A stretch of DNA of 15,507 nt from CAYYMX01 sp964473045 (GTDB lineage: Bacteria > Pseudomonadota > Alphaproteobacteria > Methylaequorales > Methylaequoraceae): contig CAYYMX010000024.1 in the NCBI GenBank assembly GCA_964473045.1, positions 1 through 15,507 of the forward strand, in the 5' to 3' direction. The notes beneath the pieces were generated by a model. It had not been told where the DNA came from and did not search any database. It saw only the letters and a list, made by a program, of their open reading frames with translations. Made by a program: the position numbers and the translations under genes. Shown here piece after piece: positions 1-6,740 of this stretch (position 1 is its first letter; each line of letters starts with the position of its first letter).

Positions 1-147
1 TGAAAATCTAGTAATTATTTTTTCCCAATGTCTGTCATAAAAGAAAAAGATTGCTAAACATTGAATTAGAATAAGAGGAACAAAGAATATAAGTAAAAGT
101 CTGGCGAGAAGCTTTTTTGGCAATATTTTCTTGAATTTTTCAATCAT
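1..147 (-). CDS. EnvZ-like sensor histidine kinase, N-terminal 49 residues only (cut by window edge)
   Basis: The reading frame opens with ATG at 147, overlapping the last 8 bases of the response regulator (ATGATTGA), and stays open to base 1. It encodes MIEKFKKILPKKLLARLLLI and continues through a long hydrophobic stretch (about residues 13-38) to a FYDRHWEKI segment. A short basic N-terminus, one membrane helix and an F(Y/F)(D/E)RHW motif just outside the membrane are typical of the EnvZ-type kinases paired with OmpR/PetR-like regulators in alphaproteobacteria. The sensor, HAMP, phosphoacceptor and ATPase domains lie beyond the window and cannot be judged. Inferred role: inner-membrane sensor that phosphorylates the adjacent regulator. 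The start is supported by translational coupling to the regulator. The kinase call rests on the N-terminus and the gene context. Confidence 0.7.
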   Translation of the reverse strand, partial: MIEKFKKILPKKLLARLLLIFFVPLILIQCLAIFFFYDRHWEKIITRFS

Positions 148-835
148 ATTCACTAATAAGCATATATCCTTTGCCCCTAATAGTTCTTAGAAAAGAATTT
201 TTTTCATTTGAAAGAATTTTTTTTCTTAGCCTAGTTATAATTACATCGATGGAGCGAAGATTTGATTGAAGGCCAAGTTTTTTAGCAATCTCTTCTCTGG
301 AGATTTCGTGGTTTAAATTTTTTGTTAATATCTCAACAAGTTGTTCTTCAGAGTTGGTTAAATCTATTCGATGGTTGTTTTTTTTTAATTCTTTGGTATT
401 GAAATCAAATTCAAAATTACCAAAATATGATTTTCTATTAACTTTTGTATTAATTCTTGGATTAAGTAATTTTTTTATTCTTAAAACAAGTTCCATGGGC
501 TCAAAAGGTTTTATAAGATAATCATCACATCCATTAATGTAAGATTCAGTTTTTTTTTCAATATTACTATTAGCTGTAAGCATTATTATTGGAATGTTTA
601 TGTTTATTTTTCTGAAAGTTTGAAGGAATTTAATCCCACTAACTTTTGGCATCATAATATCCAAAACAATTAAATCAAAGATAAAAAAATTTGACAATGT
701 TTGCGCTTCTACAACATCTCTAGCTGTAGAGACCCTGAAACTATTTTTTTTAAGAAAGTCACTAAGTAGTTTTCGTATTTTGTCATCATCATCAATGCAA
801 AGAATATGAAATTTGTTTTTTTGTTCAGGGTTCAT
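140..835 (-). CDS. OmpR/PetR-family two-component response regulator
   Basis: This 231-residue protein has an N-terminal receiver domain (about 9-125) and a C-terminal OmpR/PhoB winged-helix DNA-binding domain (about 135-229). Receiver hallmarks are visible: an acidic cluster at D15-D18, the phosphoacceptor D59 in VLDIMMP, T87 in MLTAN and K109 in IKPF. The winged-helix domain shows LTNSEEQLVEIL, then a recognition-helix region with RSIDVIITRLRKKI, and ends in the usual RGKGYML hairpin. Its sequence style resembles the alphaproteobacterial PetR/OmpR regulators. It lies directly upstream of, and overlaps by 8 bases, an EnvZ-like kinase, so the two form a two-gene signalling operon. It is divergently transcribed from ilvE across about 75 bases. 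The ATG at 835 is preceded by no clear Shine-Dalgarno sequence. The signal sensed and the target genes cannot be read from this window. Confidence 0.93.
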   Translation of the reverse strand: MNPEQKNKFHILCIDDDDKIRKLLSDFLKKNSFRVSTARDVVEAQTLSNFFIFDLIVLDIMMPKVSGIKFLQTFRKININIPIIMLTANSNIEKKTESYINGCDDYLIKPFEPMELVLRIKKLLNPRINTKVNRKSYFGNFEFDFNTKELKKNNHRIDLTNSEEQLVEILTKNLNHEISREEIAKKLGLQSNLRSIDVIITRLRKKILSNEKNSFLRTIRGKGYMLISEYD

Positions 836-910
836 GAATTAAAAATCTTTAACATTTATTATTAGTTTTTCAATGGTATAGTTATTAAATTTTAACCTAT
901 AGGGAAAATT
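836..910. promoter_or_regulatory. Divergent intergenic promoter region, response regulator / ilvE
   Basis: These 75 AT-rich bases separate two head-to-head starts, so promoters for both genes must lie here or just inside the genes. A weak -10-like TATAGT lies at 877-882 on the plus strand without a convincing -35. An AGGG at 901-904 sits 6 bases before the ilvE ATG and is a plausible ribosome binding site. No riboswitch, attenuator or clear operator repeat was seen. Confidence 0.35.
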
Positions 911-1783
911 ATGCAAATAGTCCCTTTTGATAATAGAGATGGTCATATTTGGTTCAATGGACAGTTTGTTAGGTGGACAGAGGCAAATATTCATATTTTA
1001 AATCATGGTCTTCATTATGGTAGTTGTGTTTTTGAAGGAATAAGAATATATGACGGAAGAGTTTTTAAACTTGATGATCACGTAGATAGACTCTTTAGAT
1101 CAGCAAAAGTTTTAGATATGGAAATTCCTTGCGATAAGGATACTATAAAGAGTGTAACAGTTGAGATAACTTCCAAACAAAAAATCCGGAATGGTTATAT
1201 TAGACCAGTTGTCTGGCGGGGGAGTGAAGTGATGGCAATTTCGGCTATTAAAGGTACTACAAATGTAGCCATAGCTGCTTGGTCCTGGCCATCATATTTT
1301 TCTCCAGATAGACTGTTGGAAGGTATAAAAATTACTGTTTCAAACTGGGTTAGGCCTTCGCCAAAGTCCGCTCCAACTGATAGTAAGGCAGCAGGATTAT
1401 ATATGATTTGTTCATTGAGCAAACATGTTGCAGAATCAAAAGGATTTGATGATGCACTAATGCTTGATTATAGAGGTTTTATTGCTGAAGCAACTGGCGC
1501 AAACATTTTTTTTGTCAAGAATGGAGAATTGTTTACTCCTATACCAGATTGTTTTTTAAATGGTATAACAAGACAAACAGTTATTGAAATTGCTAAAAGT
1601 TTAAATATTAAGGTAAATGAAGAACACTTTAAGCTAGATTTTTTATCAGATTGTGATGAAGCATTCCTAACTGGCACTGCTGTAGAGATTACACCTATAA
1701 AATCTATAGATAACTATACTTTTTCTATTGATAAAATTACAACAACACTTATAAGTGAATTTAAAAAACTAGTTACAAATTAA
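911..1783 (+). CDS. ilvE: Branched-chain amino acid aminotransferase (class IV PLP)
   Basis: The 290-residue protein is the usual length for bacterial IlvE. It interconverts branched-chain 2-oxo acids and leucine, isoleucine or valine using glutamate/2-oxoglutarate and pyridoxal phosphate in the cytoplasm. Visible hallmarks are the N-terminal WFNGQFV, HYGSCVFEGIR (about 35-45), the Schiff-base lysine K159 in SKAAGLYM, the cofactor-binding E193 in AEATGANIF, and TGTAVEITPI at 254-263. FEGIR and TGTAVEITP favour a branched-chain aminotransferase over D-amino-acid aminotransferase or aminodeoxychorismate lyase of the same fold, although substrate range cannot be proven by sequence. The ATG at 911 is supported by an AGGG 6 bases upstream. 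The gene stands alone on the plus strand and its last 15 bases overlap the end of the convergent moaE. Confidence 0.93.
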   Translation: MQIVPFDNRDGHIWFNGQFVRWTEANIHILNHGLHYGSCVFEGIRIYDGRVFKLDDHVDRLFRSAKVLDMEIPCDKDTIKSVTVEITSKQKIRNGYIRPVVWRGSEVMAISAIKGTTNVAIAAWSWPSYFSPDRLLEGIKITVSNWVRPSPKSAPTDSKAAGLYMICSLSKHVAESKGFDDALMLDYRGFIAEATGANIFFVKNGELFTPIPDCFLNGITRQTVIEIAKSLNIKVNEEHFKLDFLSDCDEAFLTGTAVEITPIKSIDNYTFSIDKITTTLISEFKKLVTN

Positions 1784-2215
1784 TTTTTTTAAATCTTCTT
1801 TTTCTTGTTCTACCCATTCAGAATGATTGATAAAATTTTCTTTTTTCCAAAATGACACTTTTGCTTTAAGCCAGTCAATTAAAGATTCTAAAAAAATAAA
1901 ACTCTCTTTTCTATGTTTGCTTGCAACTAAAACTAAAACAATATTTTCATTAGGTAATAACTTTCCATATCTATGTATTATCAAATAATCATTTATCAAA
2001 ATCTTGCTATTTAATTTTTTTACAATTTTTTTTATTTGAAAAGTTGCCATTGCTTTATAACATTCGATATCAATACTAATAATTTGTTTGTTTTTTTTTG
2101 TTTTTCTCACTTTCCCTAAGAATGATGCTACTGCTCCAACATTTGTATTTTTTTTGGTAAAAGAATTAATCTCTCTTGCAAAATCAAAATTTTTTTTTTG
2201 AATTCTTATTTTCAT
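1769..2215 (-). CDS. moaE: Molybdopterin synthase catalytic (large) subunit MoaE
   Basis: MoaE, with the thiocarboxylated MoaD tail in its active site, adds two sulfurs to cyclic pyranopterin monophosphate to make molybdopterin. The 148-residue product shows the family motifs in order: GAVASFLGKVR (27-37), IECYKAMA (50-57, the EHY..MA region), HRYGKL (81-86), ASKHRKESF (98-106), LIDWLKAKV (112-120) and WKKE (123-126). K117 and K124 have the spacing of the two catalytic lysines of E. coli MoaE (K119, K126). The proline usually seen just before WKKE is serine here. The start codon overlaps the moaD stop by one base (TAATG), matching a MoaD-MoaE heterotetramer made from one message. It is the last gene of the uvrC-to-moaE run and its 3' end overlaps ilvE by 15 bases with no terminator between them. 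Confidence 0.93.
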   Translation of the reverse strand: MKIRIQKKNFDFAREINSFTKKNTNVGAVASFLGKVRKTKKNKQIISIDIECYKAMATFQIKKIVKKLNSKILINDYLIIHRYGKLLPNENIVLVLVASKHRKESFIFLESLIDWLKAKVSFWKKENFINHSEWVEQEKEDLKKLICN

Positions 2216-2463
2216 TATCCTCCTGTTACGGGAGGGAACAAAGCCAATTCATCTTCATTCTTAACTTCCTTAGAAGGATTAACATATTCGCAATTAATTG
2301 CACATTTTATGTTAGTTACTTTAGAAAATGCATAATCATAATTCTTTCCCTTTTTTCTTAGGTCAATGATAACTTCAGAAACAGTTTTTTTTTTGGTTAT
2401 TATGATTAAATCCTGACTTTTACCAATCAGTTGTTTTAACTCTGCAAAATAAAAAATTTTCAA
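2215..2463 (-). CDS. moaD: Molybdopterin synthase sulfur-carrier (small) subunit MoaD, TTG start
   Basis: This 82-residue ubiquitin-like protein ends in the diagnostic Gly-Gly (LFPPVTGG). The C-terminal glycine is adenylated by MoeB and converted to a thiocarboxylate that donates sulfur in the MoaE active site. The N-terminal strand IFYFAELKQLIGKS, the middle INCEYVN and the DELALFPPV segment all match MoaD. The best start is an unusual TTG at 2463: it aligns with the usual MoaD N-terminus (MKIxYFAxL), overlaps the moeA stop as TTGA, and has GAGG 10 bases upstream. No in-frame ATG lies close upstream. The stop overlaps the moaE start by one base. Confidence 0.93.
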   Translation of the reverse strand: MKIFYFAELKQLIGKSQDLIIITKKKTVSEVIIDLRKKGKNYDYAFSKVTNIKCAINCEYVNPSKEVKNEDELALFPPVTGG

Positions 2464-3710
2464 TTTAACATATCCTCGTAACGAAAAAACTTTAATAGTG
2501 TGCCTTTTTTAATTTTTTTTTGGTTTTCATCAATTTCAATTATACCATCAGTTTGCGTGATTGAGGAGATTATTCCAGACCCAGTTTCTTTAAAGTTTTG
2601 AAGAGATTGGACATTTTTTTTAGTTTTTATAGAACCTCTAATCCACTCTTTTCTCCCAATTTTTTTTTCAAGATTGAAGTCCGATGGCAAAAGTCTTTCT
2701 ACTAGTTGAAAATTTTTAACACCTGCTATTTTCTTGACAAAATCTATGACTAACATGAAGAATGTAATTATTGCTGCTACTGGATTTCCAGGAAGTCCAA
2801 CAAAAGGTACATTATTGATTTTTCCAAATGCAAAAGGTCTGCCTGGTTTGGCAGACAATCCCCAAAAACCAATTTCTCCATTTTTTTCAAAAACCATTCC
2901 TATTTTATCAATTAGGCTTCTAGAGATTCCACCAGAGGTAATAATTAAATCATTCTTCCCTTTACAACTAAATAATTTTTTTTTGGATTCAAGTAGGTTA
3001 TCTTTTAAAATACCATGATCTACAACATCACAACCAATCTTTTTGAAAAGTGCTAGTAAAACAGTTTTATTACTGTCATAAATTTTAAACTTTTTTTTTG
3101 AAGAGTTTCTTCTTATTAATTCATTTCCAGTAGAAAAGATTCCAATTTTGAGTTTTTTAAATACTTTGATTTTTTTTATACCAACTGAACTTAATTGTGC
3201 TAGGTCAACTGTACGAATTTTCCTCCCTTTTTCAAAAACTAACATTCCTTTTATTAGATCTTCACCTTTGGCTCTTATGTTAGATCCTTTCGGAGGAATA
3301 TCTAAGATTTCAATTTGATCACCTAGAATTTTACATTTTTCTTCAAAGCAAATAGTATCTATTTGAAGTGGTCCAGAATTTAACATGTAAGATCCAGTAA
3401 AAACCCTTATAGCCTCATTCACATTTACATTGCCAATGAAAGGTTTTCCAGGAAGAGATTGCCCAACTATTGTTAATATTTTTTTTTTATTATTGATTAA
3501 GTTTTTATAGTTAAAAGCATAACCATCAACTGCAGAATTATCGTATTCAGGAATATTAACTTTAGAAAATATATTTTGAGCAAGTATTCTATCTTCACAT
3601 TCATTGACTTTTTTAAGTTCAATTTTTTTTATAACTTTGGCACTTTTGAGCATAATTCTTTTTGCTTCTTGTGGTGAAATAAGTTGGTTTTTAGGATTTT
3701 TTTTATTCAT
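2460..3710 (-). CDS. moeA: Molybdopterin molybdenumtransferase MoeA
   Basis: MoeA inserts molybdate into adenylylated molybdopterin to give active molybdenum cofactor. With the ATG at 3710 the protein is 416 residues, close to the roughly 411 of E. coli MoeA. Motifs in order: YDNSAVDGYAF (56-66), AKGEDL (147-152), STGNEL (193-198), YDSN (211-214), TSGGIS (258-263), SLIDKIG with D268, KPGRPFAFG (288-296) and GLPGNP (305-310). The C-terminal beta domain (about 340-410) is present. The frame stays open to 3806, but the extra 32 residues would lie entirely within mobB and do not look like a MoeA N-terminus. The 3710 start gives a typical 8-base coupling overlap (ATGAATAA) with the mobB stop. The moeA stop overlaps the moaD start by 3 bases. 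No Shine-Dalgarno sequence is visible, so translational coupling is likely. Confidence 0.94.
   Translation of the reverse strand: MNKKNPKNQLISPQEAKRIMLKSAKVIKKIELKKVNECEDRILAQNIFSKVNIPEYDNSAVDGYAFNYKNLINNKKKILTIVGQSLPGKPFIGNVNVNEAIRVFTGSYMLNSGPLQIDTICFEEKCKILGDQIEILDIPPKGSNIRAKGEDLIKGMLVFEKGRKIRTVDLAQLSSVGIKKIKVFKKLKIGIFSTGNELIRRNSSKKKFKIYDSNKTVLLALFKKIGCDVVDHGILKDNLLESKKKLFSCKGKNDLIITSGGISRSLIDKIGMVFEKNGEIGFWGLSAKPGRPFAFGKINNVPFVGLPGNPVAAIITFFMLVIDFVKKIAGVKNFQLVERLLPSDFNLEKKIGRKEWIRGSIKTKKNVQSLQNFKETGSGIISSITQTDGIIEIDENQKKIKKGTLLKFFRYEDMLN
2474..2477 (-). promoter_or_regulatory. Candidate ribosome binding site (GAGG) for moaD
   Basis: On the minus strand GAGG lies inside the last moeA codons, 10 bases before the TTG at 2463. 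The spacing is slightly long, but it is one of the few Shine-Dalgarno-like sequences in this operon and supports the non-ATG start. Confidence 0.4.
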
Positions 3711-4209
3711 ATTTAAAATTTGTAATAAATTTGCTAATTTTTTCAGTTTCAGTGAATTTAAATGTTGGTAGTGTAATGTTAGATAATTTTTCGTCTTTCT
3801 TGTCATAGACTATTGCTTTTATAAAACTGTCATTTTTCATAATAAGTGGTCTTTTTTGGGAAGATTTTACAACTTCAATTTTAGGAATTTTACTGTATTT
3901 TAATCCCTCAACTAAGATTAAATCTGTTTTATTTGAGAATTTTTTTAATACTTCATTTAGACTTATTTTTGCTGTTTGGGTCGAACTTATCATTGCCCAT
4001 TTTTTTTCATTATAGATTAGAACTTCGTTTGAGCCAGAACTAAGATGATTGAAACTATCTTTTCCAGGTTTATCAATATCAAATTTGTGATGTGAATGTT
4101 TTATTGATGAAACGCAAAAATTTTGTTTCTTAAGATATTTTATTACTCTACAGATCAGATCAGTTTTTCCACACCCACTCCAGCCTACAATTCCAAAAAT
4201 CTTCTTCAT
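3703..4209 (-). CDS. mobB: Molybdopterin-guanine dinucleotide biosynthesis adaptor MobB (P-loop GTPase)
   Basis: This 168-residue protein begins with a Walker A motif, GWSGCGKT (9-16). It continues with IKHSHHKFDIDKPGKDS (about 36-52), the characteristic MobB segment, and carries VEGLK (100-104) followed by IPKIEV, matching the VEGFK...KIE signature. MobB binds GTP and MobA and is thought to help deliver nucleotide during conversion of Mo-molybdopterin to the bis-guanine dinucleotide form used by DMSO-reductase-family enzymes. MobA itself is not in the window. One base separates its start from the pgsA stop, and its end overlaps moeA by 8 bases. It is a free-standing mobB, not a mobA-mobB or moeA-mobB fusion. 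Confidence 0.9.
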   Translation of the reverse strand: MKKIFGIVGWSGCGKTDLICRVIKYLKKQNFCVSSIKHSHHKFDIDKPGKDSFNHLSSGSNEVLIYNEKKWAMISSTQTAKISLNEVLKKFSNKTDLILVEGLKYSKIPKIEVVKSSQKRPLIMKNDSFIKAIVYDKKDEKLSNITLPTFKFTETEKISKFITNFKYE

Positions 4210-4210
4210 G

Positions 4211-4780
4211 TCAGAAAAAATTTATATTCCTTTTAAAGTATAAATATCCAGTGTATATGGTGAGTATTGAAGAGATGGTCAATCCGAATGCCCCTATTAA
4301 ATAGATAAGATTAGTTTCAAAGTTATCTTGAACAATAAGAAAACCAAGTGAAATCATCTGAATAAGAGTTTTTAATTTTGATAACTTTGTCACTAAAAGG
4401 TTCTGCATTTTATATGAAAAAAAATCTCTTAGACCAGAGACTAGAATTTCTCTTAAAATGATTACAAGTGCAGGATATACCAAAAAACCATCTATCTTTT
4501 CAATAACAACCATTATAAAAATTATAGAAACAACTAAAATTTTGTCAGCAATAGGGTCAAGAAATTTTCCAAAGTTACTCTCAATCTCAAGCCTTCTAGC
4601 TAGGAACCCATCAAGAAAGTCTGATAAGCCCGCAAATATATAAAAAAATAAAGCAACCCAGTTATAATTTGTGTCATTGAGTTCTAAGCAAATTATGATA
4701 CATGGAATCAAAATTATTCTTAGAGATGTAATTAGATTAGGTATGTTTTTTTTGTTAAACAATTTTATTAAATTCCTCAT
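4211..4780 (-). CDS. pgsA: CDP-diacylglycerol-glycerol-3-phosphate 3-phosphatidyltransferase PgsA
   Basis: PgsA makes phosphatidylglycerol phosphate from CDP-diacylglycerol and glycerol 3-phosphate at the inner membrane, the committed step to phosphatidylglycerol and cardiolipin. The 189-residue protein has the complete CDP-alcohol phosphotransferase signature D-x2-DG-x2-AR-x8-G-x3-D-x3-D: D54, D57-G58, A61-R62, G71, D75, D79. The N-terminus KNIPNLITSLRIILIP matches PgsA rather than phosphatidylserine or cardiolipin synthases. Several hydrophobic segments (about 17-33, 41-52, 81-93, 101-117, 140-150, 158-178) indicate a multi-pass protein. The ATG at 4780 is chosen because AAGGAAG lies 4 bases before it. 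An upstream in-frame TTG at 4807 would add nine residues inside uvrC. The gene overlaps the uvrC end by 26 bases, the conserved uvrC-pgsA arrangement of alphaproteobacteria. Confidence 0.94.
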   Translation of the reverse strand: MRNLIKLFNKKNIPNLITSLRIILIPCIIICLELNDTNYNWVALFFYIFAGLSDFLDGFLARRLEIESNFGKFLDPIADKILVVSIIFIMVVIEKIDGFLVYPALVIILREILVSGLRDFFSYKMQNLLVTKLSKLKTLIQMISLGFLIVQDNFETNLIYLIGAFGLTISSILTIYTGYLYFKRNINFF

Positions 4781-6611
4781 ATATCTTCCTTGCAATCTTT
4801 TTACCAATTCCAGGTGTTTTTTTTAGATCATCAATACTAGCTGTCTTTATATTCTCTATCGATCCAAAATACGATAGTAATTTTGATCTATTTTTTCTTC
4901 CAACACCACCAATTTTGTCAAAAATTGAATTTTTTATTGACATTAATCTTTTAACTCTTTGAGATGAGACTGCAAACCTATGAGCTTCATCTCTTAATCT
5001 TTGTAGTAAAAAGAATTCTTCATTTGATTTGTTAAATTTTACCAACCCATTAAGAGTAAATATTTTTTCATCACCAACTATTCTTCTTTTCCCTTTTGCA
5101 ATACTAATTAAATCAATATCTTCTATGTTTTTATTTTTTAAAACTTTTAGAACAGAGTTTAAATGACCTTTACCTCCATCAATAATAAGCAGGTCAGGTT
5201 TTTCACTTTTCCATTTATTGTTTAAGGTAAATCTTCTATTAATTACTTGAGTTAACATAAAATAATCATCATTCAAAATACTTTTTGTGGATTTGATATT
5301 AAATTTTTTATATTTTTTTTTTTGGAAAGAAAAGTTTTCATACACTACCATTGCTCCTACAGGATCGGTTCCACTTAGGTGGCTGTTGTCATAGATTTCA
5401 ATTCTGTTTGGAAATTTTTTTAATTTAAGGGATTTTGCTAGGCTCTTCAATAATCCTAAATTTTTTTGTTCTGATTTTAATTTATCTTTTAATGATGCTA
5501 TTATGTTAGATTCAACCATTCTTAAGAGTGACATTTTTTTTCCTCTACTAGGAACTTTAATCTCTACTTTAAATCTTTTATTTTTTGATAATATAGAGGA
5601 TAATGTGATTTTTTTTTTTATTCTCTGATTTATATAAACTATTTTTGGGGCTAAGTTTGATGAATAAAAAATAATTAAAAACTGACTCAAAACTTCTTTC
5701 GCATCATTGCTGATACTTTCTTTGAAAAAAAACTCTTTATTTCCTAAGTTCTTTCCAGATCTAAAGAAGAAAATTTGTACACAAAATTCATCAAAATTCT
5801 TTATGCAACAGACTATGTCAAAGTTTTCATCATTATTAAGGTCTGAATATTTTTCTTGAGAAATTTTTGTTAGTGCTTTTATTCTGTCTCGTAAAATTGT
5901 TGCAGTTTCATAATTTTGACTTTTGCTTTCAACTTTCATTTGATTTATTAAGTTTTCCTTAATTAATGAGTCTTTTCCTTTTAAAAATAAAATTGCATTA
6001 TCCACTAGTTCTTTGTAATCATTTTTTTTTATTAGATTTGTACATGGTGCACTACATCTTTTTATTTGATATAAAATACATGGCCTTGTCCTAGAATTAA
6101 AAATATTGTCAGAGCAACTACGGAGTAAGAAAGCCTTTTCTAATTGAGTTAAGTCTTCATCCACTGCTCTAGAATTTGCAAACGGTCCAAAAAGAAAATC
6201 CTTTTTCAAATGTTTTCCTCTTATTTTTCTAATTCTTGGCCATTTTGATCTTTCATCAATCATTATAAATGGGTAACTTTTATCATCCCTAAATCTTATA
6301 TTGAACTTTGGTTTGAAACTTTTTATAAGATTGCTTTCTAGAATAAATGAATCAATCTCAGTTGGCGTTTTAATAAAAATTATTGTTTGAGTTAGACTTA
6401 TAAGAATTTTAGTTCTTTTGGTGTGTTTTCCAATATTAAGATAAGAAGAGATTCTTTTTTTTAAGTTTTTGGCCTTACCTATATAAAGTGGGTTCTTATA
6501 AGAATCTAAAAATTTGTATACTCCTGAACCTTTAGGAAAAGTTTGGGATGCTTCTTTAACTTTTTTTAGTCCATTATTATAGTCATATTTTTCTGTTTCA
6601 ACTGTCATCAT
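4755..6611 (-). CDS. uvrC: Excinuclease ABC subunit C (UvrC)
   Basis: UvrC makes the 3' and 5' incisions around a lesion in the UvrB-DNA complex during nucleotide excision repair. From the ATG at 6611 the protein is 618 residues (E. coli 610). An N-terminal GIY-YIG nuclease (GVY 30-32, YIG 43-45) is followed by a cysteine set C166, C178, C186, C190. Its spacing of 12, 8 and 4 equals the reported Fe-S ligands of E. coli UvrC (154, 166, 174, 178). A UVR motif (about 220-253) contacts UvrB. The RNase-H-like 5' nuclease shows IYDNSHLSG (D408), LLIIDGGKGH (D478) and DEAHRFAV (H544). Tandem helix-hairpin-helix motifs close the protein (565-612, GIGKKIA). ATG ATG at 6611/6608 are equivalent starts. 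An upstream GTG at 6665 would add an unrelated hydrophobic tail over the promoter. First gene of the six-gene run. Confidence 0.95.
   Translation of the reverse strand: MMTVETEKYDYNNGLKKVKEASQTFPKGSGVYKFLDSYKNPLYIGKAKNLKKRISSYLNIGKHTKRTKILISLTQTIIFIKTPTEIDSFILESNLIKSFKPKFNIRFRDDKSYPFIMIDERSKWPRIRKIRGKHLKKDFLFGPFANSRAVDEDLTQLEKAFLLRSCSDNIFNSRTRPCILYQIKRCSAPCTNLIKKNDYKELVDNAILFLKGKDSLIKENLINQMKVESKSQNYETATILRDRIKALTKISQEKYSDLNNDENFDIVCCIKNFDEFCVQIFFFRSGKNLGNKEFFFKESISNDAKEVLSQFLIIFYSSNLAPKIVYINQRIKKKITLSSILSKNKRFKVEIKVPSRGKKMSLLRMVESNIIASLKDKLKSEQKNLGLLKSLAKSLKLKKFPNRIEIYDNSHLSGTDPVGAMVVYENFSFQKKKYKKFNIKSTKSILNDDYFMLTQVINRRFTLNNKWKSEKPDLLIIDGGKGHLNSVLKVLKNKNIEDIDLISIAKGKRRIVGDEKIFTLNGLVKFNKSNEEFFLLQRLRDEAHRFAVSSQRVKRLMSIKNSIFDKIGGVGRKNRSKLLSYFGSIENIKTASIDDLKKTPGIGKKIARKIYEEFNKIV
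4785..4791 (-). promoter_or_regulatory. Ribosome binding site (AAGGAAG) for pgsA
   Basis: AAGGAAG on the minus strand ends 4 bases before the ATG at 4780, inside the 3' end of uvrC. It is one of the clearest Shine-Dalgarno sequences in the window and decides the pgsA start. Confidence 0.65.
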
Positions 6612-6632
6612 TTGATGTAAGATATTGCTTTT

Positions 6633-6648
6633 ATTATAAAAAATTATA
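6633..6648 (-). promoter_or_regulatory. Candidate -10 boxes for the uvrC-pgsA-mobB-moeA-moaDE operon
   Basis: Reading the minus strand, two exact TATAAT hexamers lie at 6648-6643 and 6638-6633, about 22-37 bases ahead of the uvrC ATG. Neither has a recognisable TTGACA-type -35 at 16-18 bases. The inverted repeat at 6659-6679 occupies that position instead. In such AT-rich DNA TATAAT occurs by chance, so this is only a candidate. Confidence 0.4.
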
Positions 6649-6657
6649 CAAAAAATA

Positions 6658-6680
6658 CTATCCACTAAATTTGTGGATAA
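6658..6680. promoter_or_regulatory. Inverted repeat TATCCAC-N7-GTGGATA containing an exact DnaA box
   Basis: Perfect 7-base arms TATCCAC (6659-6665) and GTGGATA (6673-6679) flank the 7-base TAAATTT. On the minus strand 6680-6672 reads TTATCCACA, the consensus DnaA box. The other arm (CTATCCACT) is a two-mismatch copy in the opposite orientation. The repeat lies about 10 bases upstream of a TATAAT on the uvrC side, where a -35 element or an operator would lie. It could be a DnaA-controlled or other repressor/activator operator, or part of an origin region. With only one exact box and no dnaA, hemE or parAB nearby, an origin call is not supported. Confidence 0.5.
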
Positions 6681-6740
6681 ATCTGTTAGTAATCTTAGAG
6701 TTTTCCCTTTAATCGTAACATTTCTGTGACTTTTATTAAA

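Noticed and set aside
2734..3018. Open frame on the plus strand opposite moeA (94 codons)
   Set aside because: It lies wholly within moeA, whose conserved motifs cover the region. The plus-strand product matches no family I recognise.
3711..3806. N-terminal extension of moeA by 32 codons
   Set aside because: It lies inside mobB, has no MoeA-like sequence, and the ATG at 3710 gives the expected length and a standard 8-base coupling overlap.
6612..6665. GTG start at 6665 extending uvrC by 18 codons
   Set aside because: The added residues are hydrophobic and unlike UvrC, and they would cover the TATAAT boxes. The ATG-ATG at 6611/6608 is preferred.
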